Shown: positions 7,479 to 15,000 of the stretch, piece by piece
Numbering within the stretch: position 1 is the first letter of the stretch
Layout of the letters: each line of letters starts with the position of its first letter
NCBI GenBank assembly: GCA_034433305.1
Contig: DAOUAM010000028.1
Location: 109,526 to 173,525 of the forward strand
Length of the DNA: 64,000 bases
From: DAOUAM01 sp034433305
GTDB taxonomy: Bacteria; Chloroflexota; Dehalococcoidia; Lucifugimonadales; DAOUAM01
Direction of reading: 5' to 3'
Position numbers and translations under genes: made by a program
Notes under the pieces: model-generated
Databases searched by the model: none
The model's input: the letters and a program-made list of their open reading frames with translations, nothing else
What the model was told of the DNA's origin: nothing

Positions 7479-9063
7479 CCAGCGACCTCATGTCCTCTAG
7501 CTGGGCCTTCAGCCAACGGGTAATGTCCTCCCGCTCGATGGTCTGGGCCAGCGTCCAGGCTAGCTGCTCGCGCTCCTGGGGGGTCATGGTGAGCGCCCGG
7601 TGCATGGCCTGCATAGTGCCCTCGATGTCGGTGGGGGCCACGGAGAGGACGCCGCCCCGTAGCTGCTCGTGGGCGCCTGCCGACTCGGATAGGATGACCA
7701 CGCCGCCACGGGTGTTGATGACTGGCCCTTCCTTGGCGACCATATTCATGCCGTCAATGACCGAGTTCACCAGCAGCACGTCGTACATGCGCAGCCCGGC
7801 CACCGCCTGGGAGTAGTTATTCTCGTAGAAGGCGTGGATAGGCTGCCAGCCGTCCCGCTGGAAGGCCGCGTTCACCTCCTGCACCTGCTGCTCGACCTCC
7901 TCAGCGTAGCGCTGGTACTGGCGGATGCGCGTCCTGGAGGGGGCCAGGAAGGCCAGGAAGGTGACCTTGCCGTGCAACTCCGGGTGGCGCTCCAGCAGCA
8001 ACTGGTAGGCCTTGAAGCCACGCACGATGTTCTTGCTGGGTTCCATGCGGTCCACGCGGACGATGGTGTTCTCCGGGCAAATGGCCTTCATCCGCTGCTC
8101 GTAGCTCAGGGTGCGCGGCGAGGTGGCGATCTTGCGGAGCTCCTCGGGGTCTATGGACACCGGGTAGGCCCGCACGCGGACGCGGCGTCCCCCTATATTA
8201 ATGGCCGCGCCGCTATAGTCCACCTGGGCGTCGGGCAGGAACTCATCGCAGGACTCCAGGAAGCCGCGTACGTCCCGGTTGCACTGGAAGCCGACGATGT
8301 CGCTATGGCACATGGCCTGGCAGATGGCCGTGCGTATGTAGCTGGGCAGCAGCAGCCAGTAAGTCGGGCTGGGCCAGGGTATGTGTATGAACTGGCTGAT
8401 GATGGCCCCAGGCAGCCTCTCGCGCACGTACTGGGGCACCAGGTACAGGTGGTAGTCATGCACCATCACGTAAGGCGCTACGTCGTGGCTGGCGGCCTCG
8501 GCGATAACCGAGTCGGCGAAGGCCCTGTTCACCGGCACGTAGCCGTTCTCCCAGGCATCATGCACCGAAGCGTCAATGTTGGGCGTGTAGGGCGAGCTCC
8601 ACATGTAGTGCTGCAGGAACCACAGCAGCGGATTGCAGAAGATGTTGTAGTACTTGTGGTAGACCCGCCTGGGCGTGACCACGAAGCGCAGGTTCAACTG
8701 CTGCCCAGGGATGGGCGACTTGATGCTGGCGCCGGCGGCGCTTTCGCCCACCTTGCGGTCACCTTCGCCCATGGCGCTGGCGATCCAGGTGAACTCCACA
8801 CTACGCATCACCGGGCTGAGGGCGGTGACGACGCCACCGCTGCTTCTGCGCCCCTGCACCTGGCCGGTCTCGGTGGTATAGTACTCCACCGGGCCGCGAT
8901 TGCTCAGCAGTACCAGCCGGCGCTCCTGCAGCATCTCCCGGCACAGGCCTATCAGCTCTGATCTGTTCTGGTCTAGCTGGGAACTGGATGTCACTTTTTC
9001 GTCACTTCGACATTCCCGGCGACACTTTCCTATTGCCTCGCAAGAGGGATGATCGGAACACAT
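7468..9063 (-). CDS. otsA: Trehalose-6-phosphate synthase-like glycosyltransferase (GT20)
   Basis: GT20-family synthase. The core begins LVLLSNRGPVEYY, followed by SSGGVVTALSPVM, HIPWPSPTYWLLLPSY (acceptor and phosphate site), MEPSKNIVRGF, LAPSRTRI and DGMNMVAKEG, all in family order. In textbook OtsA the fourth motif reads like RLDYIKG; MEPSKN is a divergent form, so the acceptor (glucose 6-phosphate) is likely but not proven. ATG 9063 gives 531 residues. The frame runs further upstream to 9246, but a minus-strand TAAAAT box (complement of 9123-9128) lies inside that extension and favours the shorter form. GTG 8994 is also possible. The N-terminal tail before the core has four Cys in 17 residues, unusual for OtsA. 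Confidence 0.85.
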   Translation of the reverse strand: MCSDHPSCEAIGKCRRECRSDEKVTSSSQLDQNRSELIGLCREMLQERRLVLLSNRGPVEYYTTETGQVQGRRSSGGVVTALSPVMRSVEFTWIASAMGEGDRKVGESAAGASIKSPIPGQQLNLRFVVTPRRVYHKYYNIFCNPLLWFLQHYMWSSPYTPNIDASVHDAWENGYVPVNRAFADSVIAEAASHDVAPYVMVHDYHLYLVPQYVRERLPGAIISQFIHIPWPSPTYWLLLPSYIRTAICQAMCHSDIVGFQCNRDVRGFLESCDEFLPDAQVDYSGAAINIGGRRVRVRAYPVSIDPEELRKIATSPRTLSYEQRMKAICPENTIVRVDRMEPSKNIVRGFKAYQLLLERHPELHGKVTFLAFLAPSRTRIRQYQRYAEEVEQQVQEVNAAFQRDGWQPIHAFYENNYSQAVAGLRMYDVLLVNSVIDGMNMVAKEGPVINTRGGVVILSESAGAHEQLRGGVLSVAPTDIEGTMQAMHRALTMTPQEREQLAWTLAQTIEREDITRWLKAQLEDMRSLASL

Positions 9064-9254
9064 CGGGAACGTTAGGATTTCGGTACGCGAAGGCCTCAAC
9101 TGGGCCGCCTGCGTAGGGCCGGATTTTAACGCGGAAAGGTACCACACAGGTGCCCCGCTGTCAAGGGCATCGGCTACCCGACTTGCGCCACCTTTGGGCA
9201 CCAGCCTCCCCGGCCGGGCCGACCTCTCCCCAGTGTCTAAATGCAAAGCGTTAG

Positions 9255-9372
9255 CCTATCTATGGCCCCCTCTCCACCCTTCGGCACGCTCAGAGCCTGC
9301 CCCGAGCCTATCGAGGGGGCAGGCTGTAGAGAGGGAATGGGGGTGAGGTCTGGACGCCTGCCCTGGCACCTC
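9255..9372. repeat. Intergenic repeat, family B copy 1
   Basis: Begins CCTATCTATGGCC and contains CCTCTCC, a TCGGCACGCTCAGAGCCTG segment with an inverted partner, GAGAGGG and GGGGTGAGG. The same modules recur in the same order at 41498-41615, inside a larger element with terminal inverted repeats. No coding capacity is evident. It lies between otsA and the pxp promoter. Confidence 0.6.
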
Positions 9373-9437
9373 CATGCCATGGAAGAAGCGTAATGTCTCA
9401 GCCTTCGGCATGACCAGGCAAAAGAGAGTGGAAAGTT

Positions 9438-9466
9438 TTGTCACCAGGCGGCGCGGCGTTTATAAT
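9438..9466 (+). promoter_or_regulatory. Sigma70-type promoter of the pxp operon
   Basis: TTGTCA (9438-9443), a 17-bp spacer and a perfect TATAAT (9461-9466) form the best vegetative promoter I see in the window. Transcription would start near 9473 and leave a leader of about 115 nt before the GTG of pxpA. The bases between 9373 and 9437 hold no recognised feature. Confidence 0.75.
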
Positions 9467-9589
9467 AGACGCTGCGTTCAGGGCAGGGCAGCGCAGGGCC
9501 AGCGCGGGATGATGTGCCACTACCGCGCCGCCTGGGGCGGGACGCCCGGGCCCGACGCGCACCAGCGCCGCTCGCAATGGGGGTGAAGC

Positions 9590-10354
9590 GTGAAGCCGAG
9601 AATTGACTTCAACTGCGACATGGGCGAGAGCTTTGGCATGTACAAGATGGGCTTCGACGAGGAGGTCATCAAGTACATAACCTCGGCTAACATAGCCTGC
9701 GGGTTCCATGCCGGCGACCCTATGTGGATGCGCCACACCGTACGCCTGGCCGAGGAGCATGGCGTCGCCGTTGGCGCCCATCCCAGCTATCCCGACCTGG
9801 TGGGCTTTGGCCGCAGGAACATGACCGTGAGTCCCGACGAGGCCAGGAACGATATCATCTACCAGATTGGCGCGCTCCAGGCCTTCACCCGGGCCAAGAA
9901 GCTCCAGCACGTCAAGCCCCATGGGGCCATGTACAACCAGGCGGTGAACGACAGGGCCCTGGCCAGGGCCATCTGCGAGGCCGTCCTGGAGGTGGACCCC
10001 GGCATCGTGCTGGTGGCCCTGGCCGGGTCCCCCTGGGTCAAGGTCGCCCAGGAGATGGGCCTGCGCGTGGCCAGGGAGATTTTTGCCGACAGGGCGCTCA
10101 ACGACGACGGGACCCTGGTGCCACGCTCCCGGCCCGGCGCCGTCATTGAGAACATCGAGGAGGTAGTGGAGCGCAGCCTGAAGATGGTCACCGAGGGCAA
10201 GGCGGTGTCCATCAACGGCAAGGAGATCGAGGTGCAGGCCGAGAGCCTCTGCCTCCATGGCGACACCCCCGGCGCGGTGGAGATGGCCCGGGCGCTCAGG
10301 CACGAGCTGGAGGCCGCCGGAGTCCAGATTGTGCCCATGGGCCAGATGGTGTAG
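9590..10354 (+). CDS. pxpA: 5-oxoprolinase subunit A (LamB/YcsF family)
   Basis: A 254-residue LamB/YcsF-family protein, the usual length for PxpA. The diagnostic motifs are intact: DFNCDMGESFG near the N-terminus, NIACGFHAGDP, GAHPSYPD and KPHGAMYN, which carry the acidic and His residues of the hydrolase site. With PxpB and PxpC it forms the ATP-dependent bacterial 5-oxoprolinase that opens pyroglutamate to glutamate. The start is GTG 9590 preceded by GGGGTGAAG. It is first in the operon, about 115 nt downstream of the TTGTCA/TATAAT promoter, and 15 bp upstream of pxpB. Confidence 0.93.
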   Translation: MKPRIDFNCDMGESFGMYKMGFDEEVIKYITSANIACGFHAGDPMWMRHTVRLAEEHGVAVGAHPSYPDLVGFGRRNMTVSPDEARNDIIYQIGALQAFTRAKKLQHVKPHGAMYNQAVNDRALARAICEAVLEVDPGIVLVALAGSPWVKVAQEMGLRVAREIFADRALNDDGTLVPRSRPGAVIENIEEVVERSLKMVTEGKAVSINGKEIEVQAESLCLHGDTPGAVEMARALRHELEAAGVQIVPMGQMV

Positions 10355-10369
10355 GGGGCGACAGGGCCA

Positions 10370-11101
10370 ATGCTGGACAAGCCTCGCTTCCTGCCCGCCG
10401 GGGACCAGGCCTTTCTCGTGGAGCTGGGCAGCGCCGTCAGCCCCGAGGCCAACCGCCGCGTCCGTAACCTCATGCTGACCATTGAGAAGCGCGCCCTGCT
10501 GGGCGTCACCGACCTGGTGCCCGCCTACTGCTCCCTGCTGGTGTACTACGACCCTCTGAAGGTGTCCTTCCAGGAGCTTCAGGCCGCCATCGCCGAGGCG
10601 GACCAGCACCTGGACCAGGCCGCCCTGGAGAAGCCCAGGGTCGTCCACATCCCGGTGCTGTACGGCGGCGAACACGGCCCCGACCTGGACTTCGTGGCCA
10701 AGCATACGGGCCTGTCGCCGGAAGAGGTCGTCAGGCTGCACTCGGGCACCAGCTACCTGGTGTACATGATGGGCTTCAGCCCCGGCTTCCCCTACCTGGG
10801 AGGGCTTTCGGAGAAGCTGGCCACGCCCAGGCTGACCACACCCAGAGTAAAGATACCCGCCGGCTCGGTGGGCATCGCCGAGAAGCAGACGGGCATCTAC
10901 CCTGTGGACAGCCCCGGCGGCTGGCGCATCATAGGTCGGACGCCCCTCAGGCTCTTCGATCCCCACCGGGAGCCGCCCACGCTGATGAACGCCGGCGACT
11001 ACATCCGCTTCGTCCCGCTGGCCAGCGAGCAGGAGTACCTGGACATCCAGCGCCAGGTGGAGAGCGGGACTTACCAGGTGACCACCGAGGCCGCCCCATG
11101 A
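10370..11101 (+). CDS. pxpB: 5-oxoprolinase subunit B (KipI/AHS1 family)
   Basis: A 243-residue protein of the allophanate-hydrolase subunit 1/KipI family. It shows the family signature GFSPGFPYLGGL, followed by TPRVKIPAGSVGIAEKQTGIY and the closing SPGGWRIIGRTP. PxpB supplies half of the ATP-dependent oxoprolinase complex together with PxpC. Its stop overlaps the pxpC start by ATGA, which implies translational coupling and matched amounts of the two subunits. In Bacillus the homologue KipI was first described as an inhibitor of a sporulation kinase. With pxpA and pxpC adjacent, the metabolic role is the better reading here. Confidence 0.93.
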   Translation: MLDKPRFLPAGDQAFLVELGSAVSPEANRRVRNLMLTIEKRALLGVTDLVPAYCSLLVYYDPLKVSFQELQAAIAEADQHLDQAALEKPRVVHIPVLYGGEHGPDLDFVAKHTGLSPEEVVRLHSGTSYLVYMMGFSPGFPYLGGLSEKLATPRLTTPRVKIPAGSVGIAEKQTGIYPVDSPGGWRIIGRTPLRLFDPHREPPTLMNAGDYIRFVPLASEQEYLDIQRQVESGTYQVTTEAAP

Positions 11102-12246
11102 GTACTCAGATACTGGAAGTACTGGAACCGGGCATGCTCACCACCGTCCAGGACAGGGGGCGGTACGGCTACCAGCGCTTCGGGGTGCCGGTCTCAGGGG
11201 CCATGGACCAGTTCGCCCTGCGCGCCGCCAACCTGCTGGTGGGCAACGAGGACGGCGCCGCCTGCCTGGAGCTTACGGTGCTGGGCCCCAGGGTGAGGTT
11301 TCTGGCGGACACCTGGATAGCGGTAACGGGTGCCGACCTGGCCCCCATGCTCAATGGCCAGCCGCTGCCCCGCTGGCAGACAGTCATGGTAGCCAGGGAG
11401 GAGGTGCTGAGCTTCGGCGGTGCGCAGGACGGGATGCGGGCCTACCTGGCCGTGGCCGGCGGCATAGACGTGCCGGCGGTCATGGGCAGCCGTTCCACCT
11501 ACGTGAAGGCCGGCATAGGCGGCCTCCATGGCCGCGCCCTCAAGGCTGGCGACGTCCTGTCCGCGCTGCCGCCTCGCTCCGACTTCGTGGAGCGCAAGCT
11601 GCCTGAAGGAGTGGGAACGCCGGCCTACGGACACGAGTACGAGGTCCGCGTGGTCCTCGGCCCGCAGGACAGCGCCTTCACCCAGGAGGGCATCAAGACC
11701 TTCCTGGAGTCCAGGTACGTGGTGTCCATCCAGTCGGACCGCATGGGCTACAGGCTGGAAGGGCCGCCTATCCAGCACGTCAAAGGCCCCGACATCGTGT
11801 CCGATGGCACGCCGCTGGGCGCCGTGCAGGTGCCGGGCAACCGCCTGCCCATAGTCCTGCTGGCGGACCGGGGCACCACCGGCGGCTACACCAAGATAGC
11901 CACGGTTATAAGCGTGGACATAAGCAAGCTGGCCCAGGCCATGCCAGGGGACTCGGTCAGGTTCAGGGCCGTGCCCCTGGAGCAGGCCCACGCCATCCTC
12001 AGGGAGCAGGAGGCCGTGCTGGACGCCATACGCCGACAGGGCGCGCCGGCTGCCCATCCTCTGCGCGTGCTGGTCAACGGCGAGGCCTTCGAGGTAGTGG
12101 ACGAGTCAGGCGTAGCCCTGGCGGACAGGGATGCAGGAGATGGCGCAGGCACCGTCCTGTCCAGGCACGTGGCGCGGGCTACCATCGCAGGCCAGTCCTT
12201 CGAGTTCAACGTGGAAGTGCAGGAAAGGAGCGTACAGAATGGGTAA
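11098..12246 (+). CDS. pxpC: 5-oxoprolinase subunit C (KipA/AHS2 family)
   Basis: A 382-residue protein of the allophanate-hydrolase subunit 2 family: VLEPGMLTTVQDRGRYGY at the N-terminus, VSGAMDQFALRAANLLVGN next, and GTTGGYTKIATV near residue 260. The core ends at about residue 320. The remaining 60 residues (from RVLVNGEAFEVVDE) look like an added small beta-rich domain that I do not recognise with certainty. The gene overlaps pxpB by 4 bp and the following reductase by 8 bp, so the four genes are one transcriptional unit. Confidence 0.92.
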   Translation: MSTQILEVLEPGMLTTVQDRGRYGYQRFGVPVSGAMDQFALRAANLLVGNEDGAACLELTVLGPRVRFLADTWIAVTGADLAPMLNGQPLPRWQTVMVAREEVLSFGGAQDGMRAYLAVAGGIDVPAVMGSRSTYVKAGIGGLHGRALKAGDVLSALPPRSDFVERKLPEGVGTPAYGHEYEVRVVLGPQDSAFTQEGIKTFLESRYVVSIQSDRMGYRLEGPPIQHVKGPDIVSDGTPLGAVQVPGNRLPIVLLADRGTTGGYTKIATVISVDISKLAQAMPGDSVRFRAVPLEQAHAILREQEAVLDAIRRQGAPAAHPLRVLVNGEAFEVVDESGVALADRDAGDGAGTVLSRHVARATIAGQSFEFNVEVQERSVQNG

Positions 12247-13288
12247 GCGCATCGCCATCGTGGGCGCCGGAGCAGTGGGCAGCTATATCGGGGCCTTTCT
12301 GACCCGCGAGGGCCAGGATATCACCCTGGTGGACATGTGGGACGAACACGTGGACACCATGCGGGAGAAAGGCTTGAGGGTATCCGGCACCCAGGGCGAG
12401 TTCACCGTGCCCGTGAAGGCGATGCACCTGACCGAGGCCCAGCGGATACGCGAGCCTTTTGACATATGCTTCATCGCCCTGAAGTCCTACGACACCGAGT
12501 GGGCCGCCCACTTCGTCAAGCGCTTCCTGAAACCCACCAGCGTGGTGGTAGGCTCCCAGAACTGCATGAACGACCAGCTTATCGCGTCCATCGTGGGGTA
12601 CAACCGCTACGTGGGCTGCGTCATGTCCGGCATAACCGTAGCGCTGTGGGAGCCAGGCCACGTAAACCGGGGAGGTCAGCCCGGCAGGGGACGCGGTCAC
12701 GACGTGTTCCGCGTCGGCGAGCTGCATGGCGTCATCACCGACAGGGTGAAGGAGTTGGCGGAGATGCTGGCCTGCATTGACGGCTCCAGGGCCACGTCCA
12801 ACATCTGGGGTGAGCGCTGGTCCAAGCTGGCCACCAACGCCTCGTCCAACCCCCTGCAGGCCATGACCGGCCTCGGCTCACAGGCCCTTTCCAGGGACCC
12901 GCAAGCCCGGACGGTCCAGGTCCACATCATCAAAGAGTGCGTCCAGGTGGCCCAGGCACTGAACTTCCAGGTGGAGCCTGTCAACGGCGTCCCAGCCGAC
13001 ACCTGGGCACGGGCCGACGATGGAGACGTGTTCGAGGAGCTTCAGGCCAGGTCTCAGGGCAGGCCGGGCGCCGCGGACTGGCGGGCTTCCATGGCCCAGG
13101 ACGTGGCCAAGGGGCGCAGGACCGAGATAGAGTACATGAACGGCTACATCGCCGAAAAGGGACACGAAGCAGGCATCCCCACGCCGGTCAACGCGGCCAT
13201 CACCCAGGTGGTCAAGGCTATAGACGATGGCCAGTTGAAACCCGACCCCAGCAACGTGGAGCGAGTGCTGAAGCTGGCCGGCATGTAG
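12239..13288 (+). CDS. 2-dehydropantoate 2-reductase family protein (ApbA/PanE-like)
   Basis: About 349 residues from ATG 12239. The N-terminal Rossmann motif is VGAGAVGSYIGAFL, followed by FDICFIALKSYDTEWA, the usual second landmark of the ketopantoate reductase family, and a helical C-terminal domain with ERWSKLATNASSNPLQAM, which contains the catalytic-type Lys and Asn. The family reduces ketopantoate or related 2-oxoacids with NADPH. Fusion by overlap to the pxpABC operon suggests a role in amino-acid or lactam catabolism rather than pantothenate synthesis; this is inference. It is somewhat longer than typical PanE (about 300 residues), mainly through a C-terminal insert near residues 250-290. 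Confidence 0.8.
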   Translation: MGKRIAIVGAGAVGSYIGAFLTREGQDITLVDMWDEHVDTMREKGLRVSGTQGEFTVPVKAMHLTEAQRIREPFDICFIALKSYDTEWAAHFVKRFLKPTSVVVGSQNCMNDQLIASIVGYNRYVGCVMSGITVALWEPGHVNRGGQPGRGRGHDVFRVGELHGVITDRVKELAEMLACIDGSRATSNIWGERWSKLATNASSNPLQAMTGLGSQALSRDPQARTVQVHIIKECVQVAQALNFQVEPVNGVPADTWARADDGDVFEELQARSQGRPGAADWRASMAQDVAKGRRTEIEYMNGYIAEKGHEAGIPTPVNAAITQVVKAIDDGQLKPDPSNVERVLKLAGM

Positions 13289-13298
13289 CCAGCGCGGG

Positions 13299-13332
13299 AC
13301 TCAGCCCAGGGCAGGCGCCGTCAGGGCTGAGT
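13299..13332. terminator. Hairpin between convergent genes
   Basis: ACTCAGCCC (13299-13307) and GGGCTGAGT (13324-13332) are perfect 9-bp inverted arms around a 16-nt loop. The hairpin fills the 45-bp gap between the plus-strand reductase stop and the minus-strand stop at 13334, so it can serve both directions. No T-tract follows on either strand. Confidence 0.55.
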
Positions 13333-13333
13333 G

Positions 13334-13576
13334 CTACCGCGCCGGTATGACCTGTACCTCGGAGATATAGGGGGCCTGTATCTGGCAGAGCCGCAGCACC
13401 ATCTCCTTGAAGGAGTCGGGCTGCATGATGCACTCGGGGCAGTCCGGGTTGGTGCCCTCGTAGTACTTGATGGTCAACACCCCCTCGTCCACACCCAGCG
13501 GCTCGATGATGACGCCGGTGTTGTCACGGGTCGCCATCCGCATGGTGTTGATTATCATGTTGAGCTTATCGTCCAT
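13334..13576 (-). CDS. Small NifU-C-like CxxC protein
   Basis: An 80-residue protein. ATG 13576 was chosen because AGGAG sits 7 nt upstream on the minus strand; the longer open frame to 13732 is unlikely. A helix is followed by a beta-strand pair (GVDEGVLTIKYYEG), then a CPEC motif (CPECIM), a helix and a last strand SEVQVI. This order resembles the NifU C-terminal Fe-S scaffold fold, including two Cys spaced by two residues, but the sequence is divergent, so an Fe-S scaffold or thiol role is only a suggestion. A 15-bp motif shared with the gene at 14292-14810 lies 78 nt upstream. Confidence 0.65.
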   Translation of the reverse strand: MDDKLNMIINTMRMATRDNTGVIIEPLGVDEGVLTIKYYEGTNPDCPECIMQPDSFKEMVLRLCQIQAPYISEVQVIPAR

Positions 13577-13654
13577 CAGCACGCTCCTGGTAGGGACTGC
13601 CAGCGTCCCAGACTGAGTAGGGCGTACACGGGCCACGCCCGTTATCCAACGTCT

Positions 13655-13669
13655 AATTCTACTACCCGG
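13655..13669 (-). promoter_or_regulatory. Shared upstream motif, copy 1
   Basis: On the minus strand the sequence is CCGGGTAGTAGAATT, containing a -10-like TAGAAT. It lies 78 nt upstream of ATG 13576. An identical 15-mer lies 77 nt upstream of the membrane-protein gene starting at 14810, and a 13/15 match lies upstream of the zinc-ribbon gene starting at 30084. Confidence 0.45.
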
Positions 13670-13697
13670 GCGCAGGCCTGTGCTACCCCGATCGCCT

Positions 13698-14153
13698 TCA
13701 GTCCCGACGTGCCACCTCGGCGGCAAGCTCACGGCCCCAGTCCTCAGCCCTGCTCAGCTCCCCTTCCCGGAGCGGCCCCTCGGTCCCCTGCACAACAAAC
13801 TGCGCCGGCGGACTGACCACCTGGCAGCCAAGCTGCTTGAGCTTCTTGTCGAGCCGCCTGGCGGCGGAGCCAGCGAGTCTGGAAGGCAGTCGGGTATCGA
13901 AGGCCGCGGCCCTCACGCCTTTCAGCGACTTGCCTTCCACGCTGTCCAGGAACCCCGTTATTCCCCTGGTGGGCCTCCACATCTGGGTAGGGCAGCCGAC
14001 CACCAGTACATCCAGGCCGGCAAGGTCGGCCGGACTCACGGCGCCGACTTTTGCCGTCCGTACCTCTAGCGTACCCGCCATCCCCGAGGCAATACTCTGC
14101 GCGACCTTCTCGGTGTTACCGTACAGGCTGTCATAAAGCACCAGCGCCCTCAT
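13698..14153 (-). CDS. Flavodoxin family protein
   Basis: About 151 residues. The FMN-phosphate loop YDSLYGNTEKVA follows the first strand; VLVVGCPTQMWRPT and AAFDTRLP correspond to the second and third FMN-contact segments of flavodoxin-like folds. ATG 14153 is preferred because GGGAG lies about 8 nt upstream; ATG 14159 is too close to it. A general electron carrier or menaquinone-dependent oxidoreductase-like protein is likely. It is not the long-chain form, and no extra domain is present. The redox partner is not evident, although several flavin and Mo enzymes are encoded nearby. Confidence 0.85.
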   Translation of the reverse strand: MRALVLYDSLYGNTEKVAQSIASGMAGTLEVRTAKVGAVSPADLAGLDVLVVGCPTQMWRPTRGITGFLDSVEGKSLKGVRAAAFDTRLPSRLAGSAARRLDKKLKQLGCQVVSPPAQFVVQGTEGPLREGELSRAEDWGRELAAEVARRD

Positions 14154-14291
14154 CGTCATACTCTCCCGGGCCCTTGCGGCCTTCACGCTTCCCTTGCCTG
14201 CATCCCACGCCTTCATTGTAGGTGGCCGCACGTGAAGATTGTGTGAGCAAAAGGGACGAGGCATGAGGACTACATGAGGGCCGTCCCAGGA

Positions 14292-14810
14292 CTAGCCCTT
14301 GCCTTCAAGGCGAGGCGCGATGCCGGCGGCAGCTTGCCCAAGGGATGAGGCATGCCCCGGGCTATCCCCAGGAACACTCCCGCCCTGAAGGGCATCTGCC
14401 CAGGGCCAGGCGACGACAGACCTTCGGCGGCCGCTGGCGAGGCGGCGGACCGCGTAGCAGGCCATGCCCAGGCCAAGGAGCGCGCTGGAAATGGAGAAGA
14501 TGTACCGCGCCAGCCAGTTGGGCAGCAATACATGTGAGACCGAGCCATGACTGGCGCCAAGCTCCTCAACAAAGACCGTGATAGGGCACCGCCTGCGGTT
14601 CAGACAGAATACCGCCTCCACCGTGACGGCCACCAGCGACAGGATGGTGCCTCGCGTGACGCGGTCACGGACGCCAGAGTAGCTGACCTTGAGGACACAG
14701 GCCAGGAGGGCGAGGAAGATTGTGGCATGCACCAGCTCAATGGCAAGGACCGCCTGTTTCTCCAGCCTGCGAGCGCGTACCCAGTCTTGTACAGACTTTG
14801 TGGTATGCAT
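14292..14810 (-). CDS. Small integral membrane protein, unknown function
   Basis: 172 residues from ATG 14810, which is preceded by a GGGGGAAG ribosome site on the minus strand. Three or four hydrophobic segments are visible: AVLAIELVHATIFLALLACVL, TILSLVAVTVEAVFCL and YIFSISSALLGLGMACYAV. Between them is a cytosol- or loop-facing RRRCPITVFVEELGA. The CPIT followed by a Glu-rich helix recalls the CPLT-(I/L)E motif of DUF2784-like membrane proteins, but similarity is limited. The C-terminal 40 residues are Gly/Arg/Pro rich and probably disordered. No function is assigned. Confidence 0.6.
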   Translation of the reverse strand: MHTTKSVQDWVRARRLEKQAVLAIELVHATIFLALLACVLKVSYSGVRDRVTRGTILSLVAVTVEAVFCLNRRRCPITVFVEELGASHGSVSHVLLPNWLARYIFSISSALLGLGMACYAVRRLASGRRRSVVAWPWADALQGGSVPGDSPGHASSLGQAAAGIAPRLEGKG

Positions 14811-14887
14811 GCTTCCCCCTCCCCCACGATTCCCATCCACCGGAAGCGCTGGAGCGTTAGTGCCACCAGAAGCGCCGGCACAGGGCC

Positions 14888-14902
14888 AATTCTACTACCC
14901 GG
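14888..14902 (-). promoter_or_regulatory. Shared upstream motif, copy 2
   Basis: A 15-mer identical to the one at 13655-13669, placed 77 nt upstream of ATG 14810 on the minus strand. Equal spacing in two separate leaders makes chance less likely and suggests a promoter element (TAGAAT as -10) or activator site. Confidence 0.45.
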
Positions 14903-15000
14903 ATGGCGGCCACGCTACCCTCCACATGGGTCGAAGAGCAAGCGTCCAGGCAGCGCCAGCAGCCTGCTCTATGCCGATGGGGCCTGCCATCTGTGTGGGC

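Noticed and set aside
9374..9586. A 70-codon plus-strand frame between otsA and pxpA
   Set aside because: It contains the TTGTCA/TATAAT promoter and has a random Arg-rich composition.
9398..10966. A 522-codon open frame on the minus strand across pxpA and pxpB
   Set aside because: It is opposite two genes with complete family motifs; long antisense frames are common at this GC content, and its translation is Gly/His/Ala-rich with no recognisable domain.
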